Of a stretch of DNA of 64,000 nt, positions 13,301-27,100 are shown in pieces (positions within the stretch are counted from its first letter, which is position 1; the number at the start of each line of letters is the position of its first letter). The stretch lies in NCBI GenBank assembly GCA_034440575.1, contig JAOTOL010001304.1:89501-153500 (forward strand). The letters run 5' to 3'. The stretch is from Imbricaverruca yamaguchii. Lineage: Eukaryota; Arthropoda; Thecostraca; Neoverrucidae. The position numbers and the translations under genes were made by a program. Below the pieces are notes generated by a model, which was not told where the DNA came from, made no database searches, and saw only the letters and a program-made list of their open reading frames with translations.

Positions 13301-16300
13301 GTGCTGATCATCTCCACGATGCTGTTGTCGCCGCGACTGGCCGACGTCACGTTGGCGCGCTGGGCGAAGAAGAACCTGCGGCAGCCGGTGCAGTAACGCT
13401 GGCCAGCTGAGCCAAGAACACGAGACAGGCGGCATCGTCACAACCGACACCAGCGAACCTGGCGGCAACCAGCAGAACCGCCCCTCATCACGCCGGTAAG
13501 CATTGGTGGCCGACACCGAATACTCTATAACCTCGCTGAGAGAGCAGTCAACTTGCCAGCAGCGCTGTCGTCTGACCACCATTGGCCAAAGCCGGTCGGG
13601 ACAAAGTAGGACAGCCCAGCGATTGGAAATTGAACTGGCTAGAAGCATGAGTGGTTTCTGGGGCCCTGAATAAAAACATTTGGATCATAATTTAGCCACG
13701 TTCAGCAGTGAGTTAGACTTACGAGGGCGTGAATTTGACATATACGGCAATGGGACATATATGATTCAGGACCGTTAATTAATCAGCTAGCCAAGTGAGT
13801 CAGCCTGATATGCACATGATAGACAATAAAGCCCCTGACTCTGACTGGTAAGGCCGTGAGTCACACGTATATATGTCAATTATACATGCAATATCACAAC
13901 TATAGTTATCAGTCATACATATAAGGTCACACCTATAGACATAGGTCATACCTACAAAGTCACACTTACAGTTGTCATGCCTACAAGATCACACCTATAG
14001 TTGACAGTCATACATACAAGGTCACACCTTATGATCTTGTATGTATATAGTCGTCAGTCATGCCTACAAGGTCACAACTGTAGTTGTCAGTCATGCCGAC
14101 AAGGTCACATATATAGTTGAGTCACACCTGCAAGGTCACACCTTTAGCTGTCAGTCATAATTACAAGGTCCTTGACTGACTGAGGGGAGACTCTGGGCGC
14201 CTGATTAACACGGAATACAAGTAATGTGACAGCGGAATTCACTGGCTAATGTTGACCCGATACACACCAAAAAGCGCAAGGACATCCAGCAAAGCACGAT
14301 TTCGAGATCGGCGGAGACAGAAGACCACACGACGTCTCTGTGCACCAGCCGATCGCCAGGGCTCACCGTGACCCACACTGACCTGATCTGCTTCATCTTG
14401 CCCCCGCGCGCCTTCGGTCCGGGCGGGTGACAGAAGGTGATGCGAGCCAGCAGCTGCAGGTAGGCCACGGCGCGCGCCAACTTCGTGCTGGCGCCGTACA
14501 GCGCCTCGTACTCCCACCTGCAACACGGCCCGCCGACCGGCACTGCACGTCGCGCCCACCACTGGCCGACCAGCCGCACAACACAACAATGTCTCCTTGT
14601 TTGTTGTTTGTTTGTTTGTTCGTTTATTGGTTGGTTCACGACACACTTTATGCACATTCACGGCTAATGGCGCCGCCCACACTGTTTCGCCGGTGGGCCG
14701 CGGGATTTGGAAATGTCCTGAGTGGCGCTAGAGTCGAACCCGGGACCTTTGGTACCCATAGCCCGACACCTTAACCACTCGGCCATCCCCGCCCCACAAT
14801 GTCTCCTTAGTCCAGCTGGTGACGACCTCTTCCGGCGCGGGTCGGCACACGCGCTCTCCGACCCCGAGCGGGTGTCGCCACCACCGCTCACCTGGTTCCG
14901 AAGTATTTGATGACGAGCACGAAGAAGATGAGCAGCACGGCCGCCGAGCAGCCGACGGCCAGGCCGACGGTGACGCTGCCGAACCCGACGCCGAACAGCA
15001 CGCCGAACAGCAGCGCCACGTTCAGCAGCAGGAACAGAAAGAACGGCTCCAGCTCCAACACCGGCTCCAGCCACTGCTGCGCAAAGTTGTGCATCTCCTC
15101 TGTTGAACAGAGGCCGATGCCAAACACGTGCCACCAAAGATGCACGTCGTATAACCGCGAACAGGGTGACATTGTGGTACACTTGTTCTTTCAATAACGA
15201 AAGCACACATACCGTCGATGAATGTATCATCATAGTGTTCAATTCAGAATCACTTCCAAGGCGACGCAAACGCAGACTGTCCATAATAGCCACTATACGT
15301 GGAGGGAGTACACCTGTCACATGGCACCGACAGACAGTGCCAGGGAGTCCACATGGCACCGGCAGAGTGCCATGTGGACGGTGACCTGCACTGTCAGCGG
15401 CAGACAGTGTCATGTGGACGGTGACAGTGCATTGCCAACGGCAGACCGTGTCATGTGGGCGGTGATTTGAGCTGCCAACAGCAGACGATGCCATGTGGAT
15501 GGTGTCATGCACTGCCAACGGCAGACGATGCCATGTGGATGGTGTCATGCACTGCCAACTGCAGACAGTGCCATGTGGACGGTGACCTGCACTGCCAACG
15601 GCATACGATGTCATGTGGACGGTGACCTGCACTGCCAACGGCATACGATGTCATGTGGACGGTGACCTGCACTGCCAACGGCATACGATGTCATGTGGAC
15701 GGTGACCTGCACTGCCAACGGCAGACAGTGCCATGTGGACGGTGACCTGCACTGCCAACGGCAGACAGTGCCATGTGAACGGTGACATGCACTGCCAACG
15801 GCAGACGGTGCCATGTGGACGGTGACCTGCACTGCCAACGGCAGACAGTGCCATGTGAACGGTGACATGTACTGTCAACGGCAGACAGTGCCACATGGAC
15901 GGTGATGAGCTCCCAACGACAGACGATGCCATGAGAAAGGTAATCTGCACTGTTAGTGGCAGACGGTGCCATACGGACGGTAATCTGAGCTGCCGACGGC
16001 ATACGGCTCAATAGAATGGAGGCTGATCAGTGAATACATGCATACGTATGCGTATCACGGTATGCATACGCTTGCCAGCGCCACTCCCGGTCCTGCACAA
16101 TCGCAGTTGCCCCGACTGGCTGGCAATGTGGCTATTACTATTTCCGAAATATATTCAGTGGCGGGGCAAAATACATGAAGAAAATGGGCAGGCTCAAATG
16201 GGTTGGGGCACACTCTATATGGCTGGATTGGGGGCACACTCAATATGGTTCCATGTTGACGGCACACTTGGCCCCTCCAACGTATATAAGGCAACACCAC

Positions 16301-18168
16301 TGTATACATGTCATGCACCAAAAGACAACGGACCCAGGACAGCAGACCACCTGCATATCTTACAGAACGCAGCGCAATATTATTAAATAATCGACGCAGG
16401 TGAAGTCAGCCAGTGTACCTGTGGCGTTCGCGGTCCACTTCTTAATGCATGACGGCGAAGCGTACAGTTCACACGACTACGCCTAGCGGAACGGCCTGGA
16501 TCCAATGATGGCGGTGACCTGCTGGGTTGCTGACAACCAGCTGTAACTGCGGACCGGCTCGTCGCTCCCTCGATTGACTCATCAGCTGTAGAACGGCCAG
16601 GAGCCATAAAGCCCCATTCGTCAAGCCACCGATCAGGAATGCCTGCTGGATGCAGGAACGCCCGCATCGCTGCCAGCGCCTCTCACCGGTGAGTTTGCCG
16701 AGAAGGAAGGACTTTCCCGAGCCCCACTTGGCGTAGAGGCCGACGGAGATGGGCACGGTCAGGGCCGGCTCCGACAGGAAGTCAGCCAGCGCGCCCGAGT
16801 ACAGGTCGTAGCCCAGTCGGTTCTCGTTCTCCTCGTTGGTGTTCAGCTTCCCTGGAGGGGTGCGATGCGGCGTAAGCCTCCTGAGATCGCGTGCCGTTGC
16901 ACCAGCTCCCATATGGATGTTGTGATAAGACGTGATGTGAGTTATCACGGGGACACGCGATATCACGTGAGCTTCCCCGGGCATGTATGACGTGAAGCCA
17001 GTTCCTCTTGGGACGCGCGATATCACGTGAGCTTCCCTTGCCATGTATGACGTGAAGTCAGTTCCCATAGGGATGCGCTATATCACGTGAGCTTCCCCGG
17101 CCACGTGGCGTGAGAAGCCAGTTCCCACAGGGATGCGCTATATCGCGTGAATTTCCCCGACTGTGTGAAGTGAAGTCAGTTCCCCAGAGGACAAATGAAA
17201 GAACATGAGCTCCCTTGGGACCGCAGCAGGGTGTGGGCTCTTCAGGGACGTTCACAGCGCGGAACAACGCTGCTGCATGACGCCTCCGTGCCGGCCACAT
17301 GACGTCAGCAGGTCAGACAGGGAGCTGAAGGTCGAGCTCGCCGTGTAGCCACACCGCACCAGTACATAGCCCAGTCTCAGATGTTGCAGGGCGGGTGCAT
17401 AGCACACATGCACAACTCGCAAGCATCATCGCACATACTGCATCACATTACCGGCAGCGAACCATCCACATCGTTTGTCACGTAAGCCGGACACGTGCCC
17501 ACAAACGACCGCCAGACCCCAGCCGGCAGTGCCGCAGCAAAATGCCGACCGCAGACGTCGGCAGACGCCAGCCATGCTTGGCGCGTCCTCGCCGCCCCAG
17601 CACACTCACGGGCACCGAAAATGTCGCCCAGGATGGCTCTCTTGTGGCCGATGTCGATGTTATACGGCGTTTCGCCGCTCTTATTCGGCCGGTATAAGAG
17701 CTTGCTGTGCTTGGGGTTTCGAAGAAGAATCTCCACGATGTGCTGCCAAATGAGATTTGGGTCATCATCAACATTCTGGTAGTGGCAGTGGGCAAACGAT
17801 AGCATTCAACAAATATAAAGGGATGACATGTGAATGTTAAGATGTTAGAGAATCGGTAGGACGGTCTCCAAGAGTTCCTCAGTTCCAGAGATCACGGCTA
17901 TAATCATACGGAACCTAGAGATATAACAGCCACTATCTATACTACATCATAATATGCAAATTAGCCGACAAAGGGCCCCTGGATCAATTAAATAGCACTA
18001 GCAATGCATATCTTTCACGCCACCATTGGAACCATTATTGGAAGATCGGTGAATGGTTAATGAAACATATTATAATTGATGAGGCTTAAAATAATTAGCG
18101 TTGCCTACCTATCAGGTGGAAAGGAAATTTCGCGGGGCACTTTACGAAATGTGACGTGTTCAGGCACG

Positions 18169-18205
<37 letters not shown>

Positions 18206-20490
18206 TGAAGATCACATAGACAAGTTCATGTCCTCTATAACTTTTAACATTTGAACATTTTCTCTACACGCATGCCATATACAGGGACTGTTGGTTGGTT
18301 GGCTGTTTGTTTGTTTGGACTAAACGGCCCACTAGTCCCTTAGCGTCCAAACGTCCAAGGGTGGAGAAAGCTAAACGTGCCGCCGCACAGTCCAGACGCT
18401 TCCGCCGTTCCTGGAGTAGGCATCGTCTTAGTAATTGATCAGTAGTTCAGCCTAAGTGACCGCCGGGTCATCAAAAATGGGACGAGTCTAAAGAAATAAC
18501 AGGTTCGCATTCCCGCAACAACAAAAACTGAAGACGGTCAGAGTAAAAGGACATCCCATAATGAAGTGGCTGCAATATGTGGGCTCGAATTCCATAGCAA
18601 GTCACAAGGCGTCTGCGACGTTGAATACTAGCTTTCCTGCATCATCTTGCCACAAACCGTAACTTACTCCGCACAGTCATACAAACATCTGAATCCATCT
18701 AGAAGACATGATCCAGACACACTAACGCGAATGCTTATTTACAAGACCACAATATTTCTCCGGATGGCGTTGCGTCTAGAGCATGACATACTTCAATGGG
18801 ATGTCACCGACCCTGCAACACACTTTCCAGTTCTCCAATGGCAATCACGTCGTTAACCTCCAGAACACCCTTCAGTCCACCGACTACCACGTCACCGTCC
18901 CGTCAGCGCACCCTTCAGCCCCCCCCCCCCACCCTGCAACGTCACTGACCCTGGAGCACACACTCCAATCCTTCCCTGGTTACCAGGTGATTGTCCCTGC
19001 AGCGCTCCCTTCAGTTACCACCTGGCCGTCACCCCACTGGCCCTGCAGCATTAAGCCCACCCCATCTGGCCATCGCGTGACTGACCCCGTCACATGATGG
19101 GCTATCTCCAGTCTGCCCCATCTGTGCGTCACACTACTGACCCTGCAGCACTATCTCCAGTCCGCCCCATCTGTGCGTCACACCACTGACCCTGCAGCAC
19201 TATCTCCAGTCTGCCCCATCTGTGCGTCACACCACTGACCCTGCAGCACTATCTCCAGTCCGCCCCATCTGTGCGTCACACCACTGACCCTAGCACTATT
19301 CGCCCATCTGAGCGTCACACCACTGACCCTGCAGCACTATCTCTAGTCCGCCCCATCTGAGCGTCACACCACTGACCCTGCAGCACTATCTCTAGTCCGC
19401 CCCATCTGTGCGTCACACCACTGACCCTGCAGCACTATCTCCAGTCTGCCCCATCTGTGCGCCACGTGACTGACCCTGCTGATCTGTGCGTCACGTGACT
19501 GACCCTGGAGCGCGCCCTCATTGCGATGTGCAGGCAGGTGTCGCCCTTGCCGTCGGCGGCCGAGATGCGCGCCTTCCTGCTGAGCAGCAGCTCCACCATG
19601 TCCGCCTGTCTGTTCCTGACGGCCCTCAGCAGCGGGGTGTCTGCGTCCTGACGGTAACGTCCCGACCGTTCACGTCATGTCAGGTCAGCTCTCAGGTCAA
19701 CAGCAATAGAGATGGCAGGGGCGCAAGCGGAGAAGACGCAGAATGTGGGGTAGGTCGGGGCGTGCGCGGCAAGGTCAAAGCTGGAGCAGGGACGGGAAAC
19801 AGTAGGCAGATGGAGGGATTATTGCAGGAAGGGTGGGTCCGGGAAGACCTCTAGTCACGTCACAACGATGACAATTCACGAAGCCACGCTTCAAACAACA
19901 GAAACTGTCCATTCTGCGGAAGGTAGTGCCATCACCAGCATCACTACCCCGGCGCAGTGAGCAATGAATGACCAGTGAGTATTGTCCACTAGAGGATATC
20001 CTGGTGCAGGCACCTATCCGCAGGTCATGCCACCATGAGGTCACCTTCGGCGACATACCCATCGGCGTGTCTCAATCACATGGTGGCCAATAGCGAAGCT
20101 TGCCTTACTGGATTGGTGGGTGACTTGCCTTATTTGAGATCTCTGTGTCGGCGTGCACCTCCAGCAGCATTCGTACCACGTCGCAGTGGTTCTTCTCTAC
20201 GGCCCAGTACAGCGCCGTCTTATGCTCCTGACACACACGAACACACACGCAACACTGGTCAGGACGCGGTCTCAGATACTGCATCAGTCTCTTCTCCAAC
20301 ATCAAGTGGAGGCTTAGGGGCGCATCTACTGGCGTTGGTTATACAGCTCTCCCACGTCAAGCATTGGACACATGGCACAAAGATTGGAGATGCAGAATAC
20401 AGAGGAAGAGGGAGGGAGGGAGGGAGGGAGGGAGGGAGGGAGGGAGGAGAGGGAGGAGAGGAGATGGAGAGAGAGAGGGAGAGAGACAGA

Positions 20491-20527
<37 letters not shown>

Positions 20528-20553
20528 GAGAGAGAGAGAGAGACAGAAAGAGC

Positions 20554-20587
<34 letters not shown>

Positions 20588-20818
20588 GAGACAGAGAGAC
20601 AAAGAGAGAGAAAGAGAGCGAGAGAGAGAGAGAGACAGAGACAAAAAGAGACAGAGGAACAGAGATAGAGACAGACCAGAGACAGAGCGAGAGAGACAGA
20701 GAGAGAGAGAGAGATAGAGACAGAGAGAGAGACAGAGACAGAGACAGAGATAGGAGACAGAGACAGAAACAGAGACAGAGACAGACAGAGACAGAGACAG
20801 AACTAGAGACAGAGAGAC

Positions 20819-20851
<33 letters not shown>

Positions 20852-21067
20852 CAGAGAGAGACAGAGACAGAGACAGAGACAGAGACAGAGACAGAGACAG
20901 AGACAGAGACAGAGACAGAGACAGAGACAGAGACAGAGACAGAGACAGAGACAGAGACAGAGACAGAGACAGAGACAGAGACAGAGACAGAGACAGAGAC
21001 AGAGACAGAGACAGAGAAGAGACAGAGAGACAGAGACAGAGACAGAGACAGAGACAGAGAGAGAGAT

Positions 21068-21102
<35 letters not shown>

Positions 21103-24100
21103 AAGAGCATGAGCAAGCATGTGTGGTAAAGAGCATGAGCAGATGATGGTAAAGAGCAAGAGATAATGCCAAGAAAAATAAAGCCAAGAGCAAGAGCTAG
21201 TGCCAGAGTGACACAGGGATTCATTGGGAAGGGAACGATATTTGAGGATTACTCCATATCCTCCTAGTCAAGTGTTTCCTTGGCGTTCCAGTTCTGATCA
21301 GCTTAGTGGCATTATCAAACCAATACTTTTATTGTCCATTGCCATCACTCAGGGGTTTAACGAAACTAATTGCACAAGAAAACTTTCGGTTATTTGATAC
21401 CTGCACTCTAATCTGCACCTGAGACACACAGGAAAGAGGGAAATAAAGATGTAAATGAAGAGGGGGTAAGTGATGAAGGAGAAGAGGGAGAGAATGGAGG
21501 AGGAGAGGGAGAGGGAGTGAGATCGAGAGGGATAGAGAGAATAAGTGGAAGAAGAACAATGGAGAGTTATATGAGAATAAGTGAAGAAAGCGTGGGATGC
21601 AAAGGAGAACGTGTGAGGGGCTGATGAGCATTAAGTGTGTGGGAGAGAGAAGTGTGTGGGGGTCGCAGTTGTGGGACAGAGTGAAACCCTATTCGGAAGT
21701 GCGTACGGAAAAACGCGAGTGCAAGAGAGAGGGAGCAAGTGCAGGGGATAAAGAGGAAGTGTTAGGTGGAGAAAGAAAGCGGGCGGAGAACAGAGCGAAA
21801 GTGTGCGGGAGAGAGCGAGAAAGGCTGTGGGAGAGAGCAAGAAAGGGCGTGGGCGAGAGCGAGAAAGGGTATGGGAGAGAACAAGAAAGGGTATTGGAGA
21901 AAGGGAAATAGTGTGAAGGGAACACGCGAGTGAAAGAGAACACAGCTCGCGGGGAAACTGTGGACAACGGCCGACCCATCCCCTCCGCCGGTAACAGGCA
22001 GGATGTCCCCTCCGCCGGTAACAGGCAGGGTGTCCCTCCGCCGGTAACAGGCAGGGTGTCCCCTCCGCCGGTAACAGGCAGGGTTCCCTCCGCCGGTAAC
22101 AGGCAGGGTGTCCCCTCCCCGTAACAGGCGACAGGATGTCCCCTCCATCGGTAACCGCCGGAAAGATGTCGCCACGAAGCATGTTCTGACCTTGCCACAG
22201 ATGTTGATGTCGGCGTACTTCTTCAGTAGAAATTCGACAATGGTCGAATGTCCGGCCCGGCAGGCGCAGATCAGACAGGTATCTCCGCTGCGGTCCTGTC
22301 CAGATCAACACACAGATCAGATCAGATCAGATCAGATCAGACAGGTATCTCCGCTGCGGTCCTGTCCGGATCACCACACAGATCAGATCAGATCGGATCA
22401 GACAGGTATCTCCGCTGCGGTCCTGTCCAGATCACAACACAGATCAGATCAGGTCAGATCAGACAAGTATCTCCACTGCGGTCCTGTCCAGATCACCACA
22501 CAGATCAGATCAGATCAGATCAGACAGGTGCCATCGCCGCAGCCCTGTCCACACCACCACACTTGCTACATCAGACAGCCCAGCATAGATCAGACATGTA
22601 CTATTAGGGAGTGCCATGACCTTGCCATTTCGCTGGATTCGCCTTTCCTTGAGCGAGGTAGGAGTTAGTGGTGCTCCTGCACAATCCTCCTACTGTCTCT
22701 GAGTATTGCTCTACATGACAGGTGCATCACCCTCCTCCCCTCCATAGCTACTATGATTGCTTGATTCCAGGCACCTTATATATATATACATATTGGAAAA
22801 AAAGATGTTCTATTGGGTTTGCATAGGAATGCTTTCGTGAGTCATGCTGTTATTGTAGGAAAGCGTATAATATGTGCCGGTTCGTATTTTCATGTTGCAA
22901 TTTTGAAAACACGTCTTCTGTATGACAGGAAAATTGAGGAAATGATTCCTATTAGAAGTAACAGCAGGTTCAGATTGAATACGAAGTGGTCCGTTGGCTT
23001 TTCTTGATTTGTTAGATGTGATGATCGATGTGCGAAGAGAAGATGAGAGAAAGAAAACTGTGAACCGGTTTCTTGCCTATTATCCTGATATTGATTTTCT
23101 TGAGACCAAGCATGTATTCGCCACGAGGTAAGTACATTGGCGATGAGCAAAGGAACACTTATATCTTGCAGTTTAGCATAGTTAACCTGCTTTACTTATC
23201 GCCGTGTATTATCATATTATGTTTGTTTTTGTTTGTTTGATTTTGTCTGATGTTTTGACGTAGGTGTACAAACGTAGTTTTGTGTTTTCTTTTATAATGA
23301 CTTTGTATTGTGTGTGTTGTAGGCAAGGGCATCCGCAACTGGGCATTGGCCTGCGGAAGTTTCTTCTAATAAACAATGTATTATTTGTTAAGAAAAGTCA
23401 CACAGGTCACGCAGACCACATAGGACACACTGAAAAATGGTAAATGTTTATCAATTAATGTCTGCACAGTACCGGGAAAGGATCGCAAAGCGCACACTTT
23501 TCAACAGTGGAACGCATGCGTCACCGAACGCAACTTCCACAATGGCGCCATGGGTAAGTGACCTGGTCTGATGGGACTTCGATGTACCAATGAAATGAGT
23601 CTACAGTCCAAAGGTCCGAACACCAAGTGTGAGCTGTTCAAACTTAGACGCAATTGCGAAGTGTTTAGGAATCACGTTGCGGAAAAAGCGCGTGGCACGT
23701 TGGACCAGCCTCTCCGCTCTGGAGCATGCGACCGGACAAAGTTCTGGTGTAACCACACCACGAGTATTCTGCTCAGTGTAATGCCTGTACCGGACCCCTT
23801 CATGGGCGGCAGCTGACGGCGGCGGGAGACCAGACGGGCGTCGGCCGGGCTCACACAGGCGCTCAGCCAGCGCCCAAACACACCCTCCGCCTCCGACAGA
23901 GCAGAAACTCGGACACGGGCTCAGTCGAGCAACGGCTGCAGGCTCGGACACGGGCTCAGCCGAGCAACGGCCGCAGATTCGGACACGGGCTCAGCCGAGC
24001 AACGGCCGCAGACTCGGACACGGGCTCAGCCGAGCAACGGCCGCAGGACACGGGCTGACACGGGCTCGAGCAACGGTCGCAGGTTCGGACACGGGCTCAG

Positions 24101-27100
24101 CCGAGCAACGGCCGCAGACTCGGACACGGGCTCAGCCGAGCAACGGCCGCAGACTCGGACACGGGCTCAGCCGAACAACGGCCGCAGACTCGGACACGGC
24201 TGCCCCGCCCCGGCCTCAGCCGGCGACTCGGCGGGAGCCCGGCGGAGGTGGCGGCGGCCGCGACTCACCTGCAGGTTGATGTAGGCTCCGGCGATGACCA
24301 GCGCCGACACGATCTCCACACTGCCCTCCTTGGCGGCCATGATGAGCGGCGTCACGCCGTCCTTGTCCAGCACGTTCAGGTTGGGCTTGTGGCTCACCAG
24401 CATGTGGACAATATCCGTGTGGACGCCCTTGACGGCCATCAGCAGCGGTGTCCACGAGTACTGTCCACACCAGACGGTGCATAGGTTATACAGCAGCAGC
24501 GGTGTCCACGAGTACTGTCCACACCAGACGGTACATAGGTTATACAGCAGCAGCGGTGTCCACGAGTACTGTCCACACCAGACGGTACATAGGTTATACA
24601 GCAGCAGCGGTGTCCACGAGTACTGTCCACACCAGACGGTGCATAGGTTATACAGCAGCAGCGGTGTCCACGAGTACTGTCCACACCAGACGGTGCATAG
24701 GTTATACAGCAGCAGCGGTGTCCACGAGTACTGTCCACACCAGACGGTGCATAGGTTATACAGCAGCAGCGGTGTCCACGAGTACTGTCCACACCAGACG
24801 GTGCATAGGTTATACAGCAGCAGCGGTGTCCACGAGTACTGTCCACACCAGACGGTGCATAGGTTATACAGCAGCAGCGGTGTCCACGAGTACTGTCCAC
24901 ACCAGACGGTGCATAGGTTATACAGCAGCAGCGGTGTCCACGAGTACTGTCCACACCAGACGGTGCATAGGTTATACAGCAGCAGCGGTGTCCACGAGTA
25001 CTGTCCATACCAAACGGTGCATAGGCTATACAGCAGCAGCGGTGTCCACGAGTACTGTCCACACCAGACGGTGCATAGGTTACACAGCAGCAGCGGTGTC
25101 CACGAGTACTGTCCACACCAGACGGTACATAGGTTATACAGCAGCAGCGGTGTCCACGAGTACTGTCCACACCAGACGGTGCATAGGTTATACAGCAGCA
25201 GCGGTGTCCACGAGTACTGTCCACACCAGACGGTGCATAGGTTATACAGCAGCAGCGGTGTCCACGAGTACTGTCCACACCAGACGGTGCATAGGTTACA
25301 CAGCAGCAGCGGTGTCCACGAGTACTGTCCACACCAGACGGTGCATAGGTTATACAGCAGCAGCGGTGTCCACGAGTACTGTCCACACCAGACGGTACAT
25401 AGGTTATACAGCAGCAGCGGTGTCCACGAGTACTGTCCGCACCAGACGGTGGCAAGGTTTAACAGCAGCAGCGGTGTCCACGAGTACTGTCCACACCAGA
25501 CGGTGCATAGGTTATACAGCAGCAGCGGTGTCCACGAGTACTGTCCACACCAGGCGGTGCACGGGTTCAGGCAGGCGTGGAGTACGTCCACACCAGACGG
25601 TACATAGGTTACACGCAGCAGCGGTTCACGTGTCCACACCAAACGGTGCACAGGTCAGCCACGCGGGCATAGCGATGTCCCCGAAAGTGAACGATACGAA
25701 ATTCATTTCAGACCCATTATAAATAACAATGCAAGTGCTCGTGTTTTCGGAATGTTGCGGGGAGCGAGTTACACGCACTCTCAGACTGCTTTCATCAAGT
25801 TCCAGTATCCACAGTCACATGTACTGCCACACTGGTCACATGTACTGCCGCGCTGGTCACATGTACTGCCACACTGGTCACATGTACTGCCACACTGGTC
25901 ACATGTACTGCCACACTGGTCACATGTACTGCCACACTGGTCACATGTACTGCCACACTGGTCACATGTACTGCCACACTGGTCACACGTACTGCCACAC
26001 TGGTCACAGGTACTGCCACACTGGTCACAGGTACTGCCACACTGGTCACAGGTACTGCCACACTGGTCACAGGTACTGCCACACTGGTCACATGTACTGC
26101 CACACTGGTCACATGTACTGCCACACTGGTCACAGGTACTGCCACACTGGTCACAGGTACTGCCACACTGGTCACAGGTACTGCAACACTGGTCACATGT
26201 ACTGCCGCACTGGTCACAGGTACTGCCACACTGGTCACATGTACTGCCACACTGGTCACATGTACTGCCACACTGGTCACATGTACTGCCACACTGGTCA
26301 CATGTACTGCCACACTGGTCACAGGTACTGCCACACTGGTCACAGGTACTGCCACACTGGTCACAGGTACTGCCACACTGGTCACAGGTACTGCCACACT
26401 GGTCACAGGTACTGCCACACCGGCTTCGGGTAGTGCTCATGTGGATGCGTTTGCACCAGCATGTGAGAGCGTGCGAACTATTGACAATGCAATGAGAGTG
26501 TAATCCCAGATCTGGGAAATCATCTTAGCAGTAGTAATACTTCCGTCGTCAGGTGACATTGCGCATAAGGTCATACAATCAACATTACGCAATTCTGATA
26601 AATGCACGGCACACAGATCCACGCAGCCAACATAACTAACCAGATACCTCAGGAAAGCCAGGCAGTGATCCAGACTACGAAGTTCTGACTCACCATTCCC
26701 GACGCGTCCACGTTGGCTCCCGCTTTCAACAGTTCGGCAACTATCTCTGTGAATCCTTTCCGGCACGCCCATATCAAAGGTGATGTGCCAAACTGTCAAC
26801 AGAATATAATAAATGTCAGCAAGCACAAACGACACTCGCAAGCTAAAACAATCCAGCGGACCGAAATCATAATTACTGCGTTGCACAAAATGGAAAGGAT
26901 CGAAAGCATTTGCATCGTGGAGGATCATCCGATGTAAAAATAGCTCTTACGCGCATGCACTGAACGCAACAAGAACATCGGTTTCCATAGGCTTACTACA
27001 TGGGCTTTTGCCATAGGCTTTTGCCGCCCCGGTAGCTCAGTTGGTTAGAGCGCTGGCCTGCACTGGTCTCCCCTGTCCTGGCGACACAGGGTTCGAGTCG

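Noticed and set aside
14700..14795. Functional tRNA-Leu on the minus strand
   Set aside because: Acceptor and variable arms do not pair properly; it is the head of SINE family B.
20259..21224. 321- and 344-codon frames (LSLS or RERE polymers)
   Set aside because: Products of the GA/GACAGA microsatellite inside intron 7.
24294..25722. 400-plus-codon plus-strand frames ([17 protein letters not shown] repeat)
   Set aside because: Antisense reading of the 54-bp array; stop-free because 54 is a multiple of three. The minus-strand frame is the one joined to exon 6.
25752..26495. Cysteine-rich repeat frame (CGSTCDQ) and HWSHVLP repeat
   Set aside because: 21-bp minisatellite open in several frames on both strands.
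27023..27100. Functional tRNA gene
   Set aside because: A and B boxes are present but the cloverleaf cannot close and the same sequence continues into a SINE body shared by other copies.
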